From Planctomycetota bacterium (GTDB lineage Bacteria; Planctomycetota; UBA1135; GCA-002686595), in contig JACKHV010000001.1 of the NCBI GenBank assembly GCA_020638835.1, positions 744,001 through 808,000 on the forward strand: DNA of 64,000 bases, written 5' to 3'. The notes under the pieces were generated by a model, which had not been told where the DNA came from, made no database searches, and worked only from the letters and a program-made list of their open reading frames with translations. Positions 51,613-59,999 of this stretch are shown piece after piece (position 1 is the stretch's first letter; every line of letters starts with the position of its first letter). A program made the position numbers and the translations under genes.

Positions 51613-53241
51613 TCAGGGCAGCAGGGTCAGTGACTGCATGGTCCGGCACAGACGCCGGGGACCGGCGCTGTACGCCTGGAAGTAGAGCCTGTCGCCGGCT
51701 TGGTAGTCCTGGGTGTCGAGCAGGAACTGTCCCCGGGCGATCCCGTCGACCCCGACGTTGTCGAGCTCGAACACGGTGAGGCCGTTGGAGCGATCGAGCA
51801 GCAGCGGGCCGGCGCTCGTCATGATCGGGTTCTCGTACGCACGGTCCGTCACGAGCAGATACGCGCGAGGTCCCGTGGTGGCGTGGAACTCGACCGTCAA
51901 CTCCTGTCCGGGACGCGGCGTGCCGGTCAGCATGAGGTCGGCACCCAAGTGGTAGTACTCGATCACCTTGGTGCCGAAACTGCTGGAAGCGTGCGTGTCG
52001 CGTCCGCTGACCGCGAGGTGGTTGCCGTCCGCGGAGAGGTCGAGTTCCATCCGCGAGCCGACGCAGTTCCAGTCCTCGAGCACCTGATAGGGGGAGCTGG
52101 CGAGCCCGGACCACTGTCGTTCGAACACGACGAGTTCCGGCGTGTTCGTGCCGATCAGACCGTCGCCCGTGAACGCGACCGCGAAGCGATCGCCGCTCGC
52201 GGACATGGAGATGTCGCGCGGCCAGTTCGTGTAGGAGCCGGACGCGAGCGAGCCCTGGTACGACTGATCGAGCAGGGTGGTCCCTGTCGTGCTCGTAGGA
52301 GTACGGCGCACGACCTGGACGCGAGCGCGATTGAGGACCGCGTCGGAGAATCCGAGCACGAGGACTTCACCGTTCGAAGACAGCGCTAGGCTGTTCACGT
52401 ACTCGGTCGAACTCCCCGTAATGTTCGTGTCGAGCGCGTAGACGCCACTCGCGTCGCGCGAGTACGCGACGGCTCCGCCACCGCGCGAGAAGGCGAAGAC
52501 GCGGCCGTCCGCCGAGATCGCGTGGCCGGTGTAGGTTCCGCCGAAGACGGTCATCGAGTGCAGCTCGTTGCCCGTGCTCGTGTCGAACAGCTTCACACGC
52601 GACTCGCTGTTCAAGTAGAGCGTCGAGCCGTCGTCGGACAGGCGGCCGTACTTGAACCAGCCGGCCATGTTGGCCTGGAAGTGAAGCGGCTGGCCGCCGG
52701 TGCCGTCGAAGATGTAGACCTCTTCGCCGGAGTTGTAGACGTTCTCGATCACCACGGCGACGACCGAGCCGTCTCGGGAACACTCGACCATCATCCGGTC
52801 GTGGTTGTAGATCGGAACGGGGAAGCCGTAGCTCCAGGCCGGCTGGGAGCTGTTCGAGCGATATGCTTCCAGGGTCGCGAAGCGATCGTTCGAGCCCGCC
52901 GGATCGTCCTTCTGGTACAGCGTGAAGTGGCGGTCGTTGGTCTCGGCCGACGCGACGAGCTGGTAGTAGGCGTGGTCTGCGCTACTGGCTTCCCACTGCG
53001 GCGCGACGGTGCCGGTCTCCGTCGAGGAGAACAGGCGCGTGTAGCGCGTCGACTTCCCCGTGTCCGTGAAGACCTGCGACCCCCCGTCGCCGATCGACAC
53101 CGAGTAGTTGCTGTAGGTCTCGTTCGGCATCTCGTAGGACCACACGAGTCCCGGCTGCGCGCCGTTCGCCTGAGCCGCTTGGCTCAGAACGAGCGCGGTG
53201 CATGCGAAATGCAGAATCCTACCGTTCGTGTTCCAGATCAT
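51613..53241 (-). CDS. Exported beta-propeller-like protein
   Basis: The 542-residue product has a signal peptide (MIWNTNGRILHFACTALVLSQAAQANG). Repeated WD40/PQQ-like blades follow, with SxDG turns (VECSRDGSVVAVVIENVY, GRLSDDGSTLYLN, AISADGRVFAFSR, ALSSNGEVLVLGFSD, SMSASGDRFAVAFTGDG, DLSADGNHLAVSG), so a seven-bladed propeller is likely. The last ~110 residues are a separate beta domain (LMLTGTPRPGQELTVEFHATTGPRAYLLV). The start is set by GGAAGCGGGA just upstream. Codon use is less CpG-heavy than in neighbours. Function unknown. Confidence 0.75.
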   Translation of the reverse strand: MIWNTNGRILHFACTALVLSQAAQANGAQPGLVWSYEMPNETYSNYSVSIGDGGSQVFTDTGKSTRYTRLFSSTETGTVAPQWEASSADHAYYQLVASAETNDRHFTLYQKDDPAGSNDRFATLEAYRSNSSQPAWSYGFPVPIYNHDRMMVECSRDGSVVAVVIENVYNSGEEVYIFDGTGGQPLHFQANMAGWFKYGRLSDDGSTLYLNSESRVKLFDTSTGNELHSMTVFGGTYTGHAISADGRVFAFSRGGGAVAYSRDASGVYALDTNITGSSTEYVNSLALSSNGEVLVLGFSDAVLNRARVQVVRRTPTSTTGTTLLDQSYQGSLASGSYTNWPRDISMSASGDRFAVAFTGDGLIGTNTPELVVFERQWSGLASSPYQVLEDWNCVGSRMELDLSADGNHLAVSGRDTHASSSFGTKVIEYYHLGADLMLTGTPRPGQELTVEFHATTGPRAYLLVTDRAYENPIMTSAGPLLLDRSNGLTVFELDNVGVDGIARGQFLLDTQDYQAGDRLYFQAYSAGPRRLCRTMQSLTLLP

Positions 53242-53468
53242 TCCCGCTTCCTTGTCCGTCTTCTCGAGTGGGGGGCCTTGATCGCTTGCGCGACTCAAGA
53301 GGACCGAGTCCGGACCGCCCCATGCTAAATCCCCGCGCTCCTTTTTCGGAGCCCACGCCCCCGGCGACTTGATCCAAAGTCCGGGGAGCGTTGACCCATT
53401 TCGGGAGAGAGACGGGGCGGCGGTCTGCTGAAGCTGGAATCGTGGTGAGGGGGGTCCGCCGTCGCAAT

Positions 53469-54353
53469 CTACGCGCTTGGACGTTGCGACTCCCCCCGAG
53501 AGCTCAGCCAGATCCCGAATAGAACGATTGGTCCTCCCAGAATCAGGACCTCGGTCGGTCGCTCTCCCAGGAACACCCAGGCCAGCAGGGTTGCGGCGGC
53601 GGGCTCGCCGAGCAGGCTGACCGAGACCAGGGGCGCCCCGGCGTGCCTCAGGGCCCAGTTGAGGGTGGTGTGGCCCACTCCTTGCGGGATCAGGGCGGCC
53701 AGGGCCAGCCAGCCCCAGGTCGCCCCGGAGTAGCCCGTCAGAGGACTGCCGGTGGAGAGGTTCAGGGCGAGGAGAGTGAGCGCGGCGCTGCCGTAGCAGA
53801 TCACGCTGTAGGAGAAGAGGGGCAGCTCGCGGCGCAGGCGGCGGCCGATCAGCAGGTATCCGCTGGCGCACCAGGCGCCGACCAGGGCCAGGAAGCCGCC
53901 CCACAGGGGGTCGCGGGCGCCCCGCGGGGCCTCGAGGTGCATGGCGGCCGTGCCGAGCAGGGCCGCGAGGAGGCCCCAGCGGGCGAGCCGCGTCAGCCGG
54001 TCACCCGTGACGACAGGGGCCAGGAGGGCGACCCACAGGGGGGTGGTGGAGACGAGCAGCACGCTCTGCGCGACGCTGGTCCAGGCCAGGGACTCGATCC
54101 AGGCCGCGAAGTGCCCCGCGAGGAGCAGGCCGGCGAGCAGTCCCGCCCGCTTCCCACCCGGGCTCAGCGCCCGCCAGTCGGCGAGCAGGGTCCGCGAGGC
54201 GAACGGCAGCAGGCAGAGCGTCGCCAGCGCGCAGCGCCAGAAGGCCTCGCCGGCGGAGGGCGCCTCGGCCAGGCGCAGGAAGATCGAGCCCGTCGAGATC
54301 GCCGCCACGCCGAGCAGCAGGAGGAGCGTGGGTGCGTGGCGGCCGGGCGGCAT
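53469..54353 (-). CDS. EamA-family transporter (DMT superfamily) with atypical base use
   Basis: The 294-residue product has ten hydrophobic segments in two EamA halves: LLLLGVAAISTGSIFLRLAEAPSAGEAFWRC opens the first, and GFLALVGAWCASGYLLIGRRL the second. PQGVGHTTLNWALRHAGAPLVSVSLLGEPAAATLLAWVFLGE is the typical end. DMT proteins export small metabolites. The gene uses far fewer CpG-containing codons (CTG, GCC, CAG, GGG preferred) than the CG/TCG/GCG-heavy neighbours, a sign of recent arrival or different selection. The start at 54353 is preferred over 54374, which touches the palindrome at 54377. Confidence 0.85.
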   Translation of the reverse strand: MPPGRHAPTLLLLLGVAAISTGSIFLRLAEAPSAGEAFWRCALATLCLLPFASRTLLADWRALSPGGKRAGLLAGLLLAGHFAAWIESLAWTSVAQSVLLVSTTPLWVALLAPVVTGDRLTRLARWGLLAALLGTAAMHLEAPRGARDPLWGGFLALVGAWCASGYLLIGRRLRRELPLFSYSVICYGSAALTLLALNLSTGSPLTGYSGATWGWLALAALIPQGVGHTTLNWALRHAGAPLVSVSLLGEPAAATLLAWVFLGERPTEVLILGGPIVLFGIWLSSRGESQRPSA

Positions 54354-54376
54354 GCGCGCAGCGTACGGAACCACCG

Positions 54377-54470
54377 GCGGTACGGAACCAGGTTCCTTTC
54401 CATACAGCAGGAGGTTCGCGCCGGTGCGCGAACCTCCTGCTGTGTGGAAAGGAACCTGGTTCCGTACCGC
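54377..54470. repeat. Near-perfect 45-bp-arm palindrome (family B-like, copy 3)
   Basis: Arms 54377-54421 and 54426-54470 pair around CGGT, with one non-Watson-Crick pair (54403 with 54444, a U-G pair in plus-strand RNA). The arm begins GCGGTACGGAACCAGGTTCC. It shares GGTAC-N-GAACCAGGT with the palindromes at 6599 and 27980, then diverges. It starts 2 nt after the stop of the MamK-like gene and ends at the edge of the EamA gene's leader. Confidence 0.9.
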
Positions 54471-54472
54471 GA

Positions 54473-55573
54473 CTACTTCAGCTGTTCCCAGTACTCGGCG
54501 GGCATGTCGTGCGCGATCTTGAGCGCGCCGTTCGCACCGCCGTACATCGGCTCTTCCGTGCGGATCACGTTGCCGCTACCGAGCATGCGGTGCATCTCGG
54601 CGGTGATCGCCTTGTCGAGTCCCTTGATCTGCGATCCGCCGCCGGCGAGCAGCACGCGGTTCTTCAGCTTGTGCTGGAACTCGGGGTCGAAGCTGCTGAC
54701 GAGCTTGCCGAGGCCCTCGACGATCGGCGGAACGATCGTGTGGCAGGCTTCGCGGATCTCGTTGGTGATGTCGAAGGGCGTCGGCTTGCCGTTGACCGGA
54801 AGGTCGACGACGCAGGCGTCCAGCAACTCGCCGACCGCGCCGAAGCGCTCCTTGATCGACTTCACCATCTGCGTCGTGAACTGCGCTTCGGGATAGCGCT
54901 CCTTGAGCAGTTCGGAGAGGCGCGTGTCGATGCAGTCACCGGCGAAGGTCAGCGTGATCTGGTCCGACTCGTCGGGCATCGTGCCGTGCATCCGGCAGAG
55001 GTCCGTCGTGCCGGCGCCGATGTCGATGACGAGCACGTCGTCGAGCATGTCGAGGCCGTAGGCGACCGAGAAGGGCTCCGAGCAGAGCATCACCGAGTCC
55101 ACCGACTCGCGGGCGGCCTCGAGGATCGCTTCGCGGTTGTGGATCGAGGCCTCGGCAGGGCAACCGATCACGGCGTAGACGAGCTCGTCCTTGCGCGGCT
55201 TGGCCTGGCGGATCGCCTGACGGATCAGATCCTTCGCGGCCTTGAGGTTGCCTTCGTAGTCCTCTTCGCCGTCCTCGTTGTACTTCAGCACGCCCTGGGC
55301 GAGCGGACGGTACAGGTTCAGCGAGAGACGCTTCTCGAGGGCTTCGTCACCGAACAGGACGTCTTTCTGGAGCAGCTTGCGGCTGACCACGTCCTTCGGG
55401 TAACCGACCCACGAGCTGATCGTCACGCGCTCGCCGTTCGAGGCCGTCACCGAGGTACGCGAGGTACCGAGGTCGATGCCGAGGTAGAGGACGCCTTGGT
55501 CCTTCGTGTCGTTGTTGTTCGTCTTCTCGAAGTCGTTCGTCTCCGTCGACTCCATCACATCCGTGTCGGTCAT
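54473..55573 (-). CDS. MamK-like bacterial actin
   Basis: The 366-residue product has the actin ATPase core: phosphate 1 LGIDLGTSRTSV (31-42), phosphate 2 VIDIGAGTTDL (182-192) and adenosine motif LLAGGGSQIKGL (308-319). Beyond these it carries segments I recall from magnetosome MamK: WVGYPKDVV after the first strand, CSEPFSVAYGLDMLDDVLVIDIGAGTTD, GTMPDESDQITLTFAGDCIDTRLSELLKERYPE, and the end GALKIAHDMPAEYWEQLK. It should form ATP-driven filaments. The start at 55573 has GGGAG 9 nt upstream; an ATG at 55606 would add 11 residues. A coiled-coil gene lies 88 nt upstream on the same strand. No other mam gene is visible. Confidence 0.85.
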   Translation of the reverse strand: MTDTDVMESTETNDFEKTNNNDTKDQGVLYLGIDLGTSRTSVTASNGERVTISSWVGYPKDVVSRKLLQKDVLFGDEALEKRLSLNLYRPLAQGVLKYNEDGEEDYEGNLKAAKDLIRQAIRQAKPRKDELVYAVIGCPAEASIHNREAILEAARESVDSVMLCSEPFSVAYGLDMLDDVLVIDIGAGTTDLCRMHGTMPDESDQITLTFAGDCIDTRLSELLKERYPEAQFTTQMVKSIKERFGAVGELLDACVVDLPVNGKPTPFDITNEIREACHTIVPPIVEGLGKLVSSFDPEFQHKLKNRVLLAGGGSQIKGLDKAITAEMHRMLGSGNVIRTEEPMYGGANGALKIAHDMPAEYWEQLK

Positions 55574-55660
55574 TGGATCGGTCTCCCGTTGCCCTGTGGT
55601 GTCCATGTGTCATCGACCCGGGTTCTCGCGTCCGGGTCGCTGTGCCTCACTCGTCCAGCA

Positions 55661-56509
55661 TCACGTCGCGACTTGTGTGCCCTTCTGCAGGGCCATGTTC
55701 GCGGCGAAGATGCTCGACATCAGCTCCTTCTTGGTCTCGTAGTCCGCGTCGGCGGCGCAGAGGCCTTGCACGTCGCGGTAGATCGATGCCACGCCGAGGT
55801 CGATGCCCTTGGCCGCGGCGATCTTCTTGAGCTCCTCTTCCGTCAGCTCGAGCGAACTCGTCAGCTTCGTGATGCGGCGCTCGAACTTGGTCACTTCGCG
55901 GCGGTGCTCGGCGAGCTGCGCTTCGATGACCTTCTCGCGCTCGGCGTGCATCTGCTGCATCATGAGCGCGGTGACTTGCTTGCGGATCGCCTCGAGCTCC
56001 GGGCTGTTCCCCGCGCCGTCGAAGAGCGACGAGATGCGCTGGCCGAGCTCGTAGTCCTGCTCCATGCCGGAGATGCGCGACTCCTCGATGAGGCTCGCCT
56101 TCATCTGCCCGACTTCCTCGCGGCGCGACCCGAGTTGGCCGAGCATCTGCTCGAGCTCCCGGCGAGCCGCCTCGCGCTGGGCCTCGATCTTCGCCTTGGA
56201 CTCCTGCACTTCCTTGAGGAAGGCGGCCTTCGGCAGACCGCGCACGGCCTTCGAGTCCTTGCGCAGCAGGTGGACCATGCTGCTCTTCGCGGTGGAGATC
56301 GCGGCCTCGATGTGCTCGGGCGGCGCCCCGCGGAAGTGCGTCTCGATGCCGTGCCGCACGGCGGCGGCGACCGCGCGCGCGAACTGGTCGCGGCCCACGA
56401 GGTTCAGGCGCTGGCCGCCGGCTTGCTGCGGCTGCGCAGACTTCTCCCGCTGAGGGGCTTCCGCGGGCTGTTCCGCGGACATGTCTTTCTGCTTCCCGAG
56501 TCCGAACAT
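55661..56509 (-). CDS. Coiled-coil protein upstream of the MamK-like actin
   Basis: The 282-residue product is soluble. Residues 1-35 are a Gln/Pro/Ala-rich low-complexity stretch. Residues 36-85 (LVGRDQFARAVAAAVRHGIETHFRGAPPEHIEAAIS) look like a small folded domain. A long, highly charged coiled coil then runs from about 95 to 240 (for example KAKIEAQREAARRELEQML and HRREVTKFERRITKLTSSLELTEEELKKI). I know no named family. Its position upstream of the actin gene, with an 88-nt gap, suggests shared transcription and a role as filament partner, adaptor or cargo linker. That role is inference. Confidence 0.75.
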   Translation of the reverse strand: MFGLGKQKDMSAEQPAEAPQREKSAQPQQAGGQRLNLVGRDQFARAVAAAVRHGIETHFRGAPPEHIEAAISTAKSSMVHLLRKDSKAVRGLPKAAFLKEVQESKAKIEAQREAARRELEQMLGQLGSRREEVGQMKASLIEESRISGMEQDYELGQRISSLFDGAGNSPELEAIRKQVTALMMQQMHAEREKVIEAQLAEHRREVTKFERRITKLTSSLELTEEELKKIAAAKGIDLGVASIYRDVQGLCAADADYETKKELMSSIFAANMALQKGTQVAT

Positions 56510-56745
56510 GTGGGTGGGCCGCTCACGGCCGGGGCCGGAGGCCCGGAGGACTCGTCCGGCAGGCGGTGATCTCACCGGCCGCCTCGGAGTCACCGCCCGT
56601 ATCGGGCGGCCTCCGGCTCGCGCTTGAACCCGCGGCGGAATTCCGAGCGGCACGCTGCTCCGACTCCGCGCGACGAGCGGGCCGAGAAGCTCTCCCGTCG
56701 CGCGAGATGCGCCGGGCAAGGTGAGGGATCGGGCGGCGGGGCGCT

Positions 56746-56751
56746 TAGAAT
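56746..56751 (+). promoter_or_regulatory. -10-like box TAGAAT, 10 nt before the helicase start
   Basis: TAGAAT ends 10 nt before the ATG at 56762 and overlaps another in-frame ATG at 56750, so it argues for the downstream start. Confidence 0.4.
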
Positions 56752-56761
56752 GCTCCGCGAG

Positions 56762-58978
56762 ATGGTGAACTGGATGGACGTGCGCGACACGCAGGCGAGG
56801 CCGAGCGAAGGGGGGCCGGACCCCTCCCGCGAGCTGCTCGAGGGCCTCAACGAACCCCAGCGCGAGGCGGTCGTGCACGAACGGGGACCCCTGCTGATCC
56901 TGGCCGGACCGGGCTCGGGCAAGACCCGCGTGGTCACGCGTCGGATCGCTTGGCTGGTGCAGCGGGCCGGGGTGCACCCCGAGGAGATCCTCGCGATCAC
57001 CTTCACGAACAAGGCCGCCCGGGAAATGCGCGAGCGGGTCGAGTCCCTGATGCCGATCCGCGGCGCTTGGATCAGCACCTTCCACTCGATGTGCGCGCGC
57101 ATCCTGCGGCGCGAGATCGAGGTGCTCGGCAAGGGCTACACGCGCGACTTCTCGATCCACGACACGGCCGACCGCACGCTGCTGCTGAAGACCCTGATCA
57201 AGGACTGCGGCTACGACGTGAAGCAGTTCCGCCCGGGCGCCGTCGGTGGCTGGATCAGCAACCGCAAGAACCTGGTCGTCGAGGAACCCGCCGCGCTGCT
57301 CGACGGCACCGACGGCATGGAGGACGAGGTCCTGGCGCGCGTCTTCGCGCGCTACGAGGAAGCGATGCGCTCCAGCAACGCGCTCGACTTCGACGACCTC
57401 TTGCTCAAGGTGCTCGAGCTGTTCGACGAGCACCCCGGCGTGCGCGACGCCTACTCCAGTCGCTTCCGCCACGTGATGGTCGACGAGTACCAGGACACGA
57501 ACCGCGTCCAGTACCGGCTGACGAAGCACCTCTCGAGCACGCACGGCAACCTCGCCGTCTGCGGTGATCCCGACCAGTCGATCTACGCCTGGCGCGGGGC
57601 CGACATCCGCAACATCCTCGACTTCGAACAGGACTTCGGCGCGCCGAAGATCGTCAAGCTCGAGCAGAACTACCGCTCGACGGGCAACATCCTCGCCGCG
57701 GCGAACGGCGTGATCCGCAAGAACACGGGGCGCAAGGCGAAGGAGATCTGGTCGGAGCGCGAGGAGGGCGAGAAGATCGCCGTGCTCGAGTGCGGCGACG
57801 AGAACGACGAGGCCGCCGAGATCGCGCGGCAGATCCGCGCGCTCGTCGCGGAGGGTCGCAAGCCCTCGGACGTCGCCGTGTTCTACCGCGTCAACTTCAT
57901 GCAGCGCGCGCTCGAGACGCAACTGCGCCTCGCGAAGATCCCGTACCAGGTCGTCGGCGGCGTCGAGTTCTACGCTCGCCGCGAAGTGCGCGACCTCGTC
58001 GCCTACCTGAAGCTGATCGTGAACCCCGCCGACGACGTCGCCTTCCGGCGCGTCGTGAACTCGCCGAAGCGCGGCGTGGGGGACACCAGCCTCGAACGAC
58101 TCGCGTCCTGGGCGGCGGACCGTCGCGTGCCGCTCACGCGCGCGGCGCGGTCGTCCGAAGCGCTCTCCGAGATCCGAGGTCGCGGTCGCAAGGGCCTCGA
58201 GGCCTTCGGCGAGCTGCTCGGCCGCCTAGAGGGCGCGCGCGACCTGCCCGCGGCCAGCGCGCTCGAGCTCGTGCTCGACGAGATCGACGAAGGCGAGTGG
58301 CTGCGCCAGATGGACGACGAACGCCTCGACGAGCGCCAAGCGAACGTCGACGAGATGCGCACGCACGCCGAGGAGTACGACCGCCTGCACCCCGACGCCA
58401 AGCTGCGCGGCTTCCTCGAAGACATCGCGCTCGTCAGCGAGGTCGACGGGATGGAGGAGTCGACCGAGAAGGTCACGCTGATGACCCTGCACGCCGCGAA
58501 AGGCCTCGAGTTCCCCGTCGTGTTCATCGCGGGCGTCGAGGAGGAGATCCTGCCGCACTTCCGCGCGCTGAGCGAAGGCGACGGCGACACGGGGCTCGAA
58601 GAGGAACGACGCCTGTTCTACGTCGGAATGACGCGCGCGCAGGATCGGCTGTTCCTGACCAACGCGCAGTACCGCCTGCACTTCGGTCAGACGACCTCGA
58701 CGCTGCCGTCGCGCTTCCTCGAGGAGATCCCTCCCGAACTGCTCGAGGGCTTCGATCCGGACGCGGAGGAGTCGCAAGCCCTCGGCGTCTTCGAGGCACC
58801 GAGCGAGGACTACAGCGCGCTGCAGGTCGGCCTGCGCGTCGACCACGACCACTTCGGGCGCGGCACGATCGAAGCGCTGCAGGGCTCCGGCATCAACGCA
58901 CGCGCGACGGTGCGCTTCGTCCAACACGGCAACAAGCAGCTCCTGCTGCAGTACGCGAACCTGAAGGTCGTCCGTTGA
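56762..58978 (+). CDS. pcrA: UvrD/PcrA/Rep family DNA helicase
   Basis: The 738-residue product is a superfamily 1A 3'-5' helicase: Q motif LNEPQREAVVHERGPLLILAGPGSGKT (Walker A 48-55), motif Ia ITFTNKAAREMRERV, motif II VDEYQDTN (about 241-248), motif III GDPDQSIYAWRGADIRNI, motif IV LEQNYRS, motif V LMTLHAAKGLEFPVVFI and motif VI EEERRLFYVGMTRAQDRL. The C-terminal tail (HFGRGTIEALQGSGINARATVRF) is the Tudor-like domain of PcrA/UvrD, which contacts RNA polymerase. It is probably involved in nucleotide excision repair and replication restart. Alternative ATGs at 56750 and 56774. It overlaps the next gene by TTGA. Confidence 0.92.
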   Translation: MVNWMDVRDTQARPSEGGPDPSRELLEGLNEPQREAVVHERGPLLILAGPGSGKTRVVTRRIAWLVQRAGVHPEEILAITFTNKAAREMRERVESLMPIRGAWISTFHSMCARILRREIEVLGKGYTRDFSIHDTADRTLLLKTLIKDCGYDVKQFRPGAVGGWISNRKNLVVEEPAALLDGTDGMEDEVLARVFARYEEAMRSSNALDFDDLLLKVLELFDEHPGVRDAYSSRFRHVMVDEYQDTNRVQYRLTKHLSSTHGNLAVCGDPDQSIYAWRGADIRNILDFEQDFGAPKIVKLEQNYRSTGNILAAANGVIRKNTGRKAKEIWSEREEGEKIAVLECGDENDEAAEIARQIRALVAEGRKPSDVAVFYRVNFMQRALETQLRLAKIPYQVVGGVEFYARREVRDLVAYLKLIVNPADDVAFRRVVNSPKRGVGDTSLERLASWAADRRVPLTRAARSSEALSEIRGRGRKGLEAFGELLGRLEGARDLPAASALELVLDEIDEGEWLRQMDDERLDERQANVDEMRTHAEEYDRLHPDAKLRGFLEDIALVSEVDGMEESTEKVTLMTLHAAKGLEFPVVFIAGVEEEILPHFRALSEGDGDTGLEEERRLFYVGMTRAQDRLFLTNAQYRLHFGQTTSTLPSRFLEEIPPELLEGFDPDAEESQALGVFEAPSEDYSALQVGLRVDHDHFGRGTIEALQGSGINARATVRFVQHGNKQLLLQYANLKVVR

Positions 58979-59877
58979 GCGACGTGAACTCGCTGGAGGA
59001 CCGCCTCGCGCAGCTCGTCGCGGAGGCGCGTGAAGCCGGCTCGCTGGACGCGCTCCGCGCGCGTTGGCGCACGCTGACGGAAGTCGCCGCGACACCGCGT
59101 GACGCCGGTGAGACCGGCCGCTTCGGCTTGATCGGCGCGAGCCCGCCGATGCGCGCCGTCTTCGACCTGATCGAGCGCGTCGCGCCCAGCGACGTCTCCG
59201 TGTTGATCCACGGCGAGACCGGTTCCGGCAAGGAACTCGTCGCCCGCGCGCTGCACGAACAGAGCCGTCGCAAGGGCAAGCCGTTCCTGGCGGAGAACTG
59301 CGCCGCGGTGCCCCCGAACCTGCTCGAGAGCGAGCTCTTCGGGCACAAGCGCGGCTCCTTCACCGGCGCTGTCGCCGACCGGCCCGGCCACTTCGTCGCG
59401 GCGAACGGCGGCACGCTCTTCCTCGACGAGATCGGCGACATGCCGCTCGAGATGCAGGCGAAGCTGCTGCGCGTCCTGCAGGAAGGGGAGGTGCGCCCGG
59501 TCGGCTCGAACAAGACCACCAAGGTCGACGTCCGTATCGTCGCCGCCACGCACCGCGACCTCGTCGCGATGTGCAAGACGGGCGGCTTCCGCGAGGACCT
59601 CTACTTCCGGCTCAACGTCGTGACGATCGAGCTGCCGCCGCTGCGCGAACGCAAGGGCGACGTGCGCCTGCTCGCGCGGCACCTCGTGAAGTCCGTGACC
59701 GGCGAGATCGGCCGCGAAGTCGACATCTCCGAGGAAGCGCTCGAAGCGCTCGAACAGTGGTCCTGGCCGGGGAACGTGCGGGAGCTCGAGAACGAGCTGC
59801 GCCGCGCCGCCGTCTTCGCGGACGGCACGATCCGCCGCGAGGACCTCTCGCCGCGCCTCCTCGGCGAGCCGGGCTGA
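58975..59877 (+). CDS. Sigma-54-dependent AAA+ activator lacking sensor and DNA-binding domains
   Basis: The 300-residue product is essentially one sigma-54 interaction domain: Walker A GETGSGKE, LESELFGHKRGSFTGA (GSFTGA in place of GAFTGA), Walker B GGTLFLDEIGDM, sensor I DVRIVAATHRDL, FREDLYFRLNV, and WSWPGNVRELENELRRA. It has only about 45 residues before the core and ends after LLGEPG, so there is no Fis-type HTH. Such proteins act from solution on sigma-54 holoenzyme. The start is TTG overlapping the helicase stop (TTGA); a GTG at 58984 is the alternative. Coupling to a DNA helicase is unusual. Confidence 0.85.
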   Translation: MSDVNSLEDRLAQLVAEAREAGSLDALRARWRTLTEVAATPRDAGETGRFGLIGASPPMRAVFDLIERVAPSDVSVLIHGETGSGKELVARALHEQSRRKGKPFLAENCAAVPPNLLESELFGHKRGSFTGAVADRPGHFVAANGGTLFLDEIGDMPLEMQAKLLRVLQEGEVRPVGSNKTTKVDVRIVAATHRDLVAMCKTGGFREDLYFRLNVVTIELPPLRERKGDVRLLARHLVKSVTGEIGREVDISEEALEALEQWSWPGNVRELENELRRAAVFADGTIRREDLSPRLLGEPG

Positions 59878-59999
59878 GCGGAAGCTGAGTAGAGCCAGGG
59901 GCACTAGGGGACGAAACGGGCGGCGGGTATTAAGGGAACTCGTATAGGATGGGCCCGAGCCTCCCACCCCCCTCGACCCGCCGCGCCTGCCCCCCTCGC

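Noticed and set aside
54377..54470. The palindromes as insertion-sequence ends or MITEs
   Set aside because: No transposase, target-site duplication or internal unique region is visible; the two arms meet at a 2-9 nt centre. A mobile origin remains possible but is not shown.
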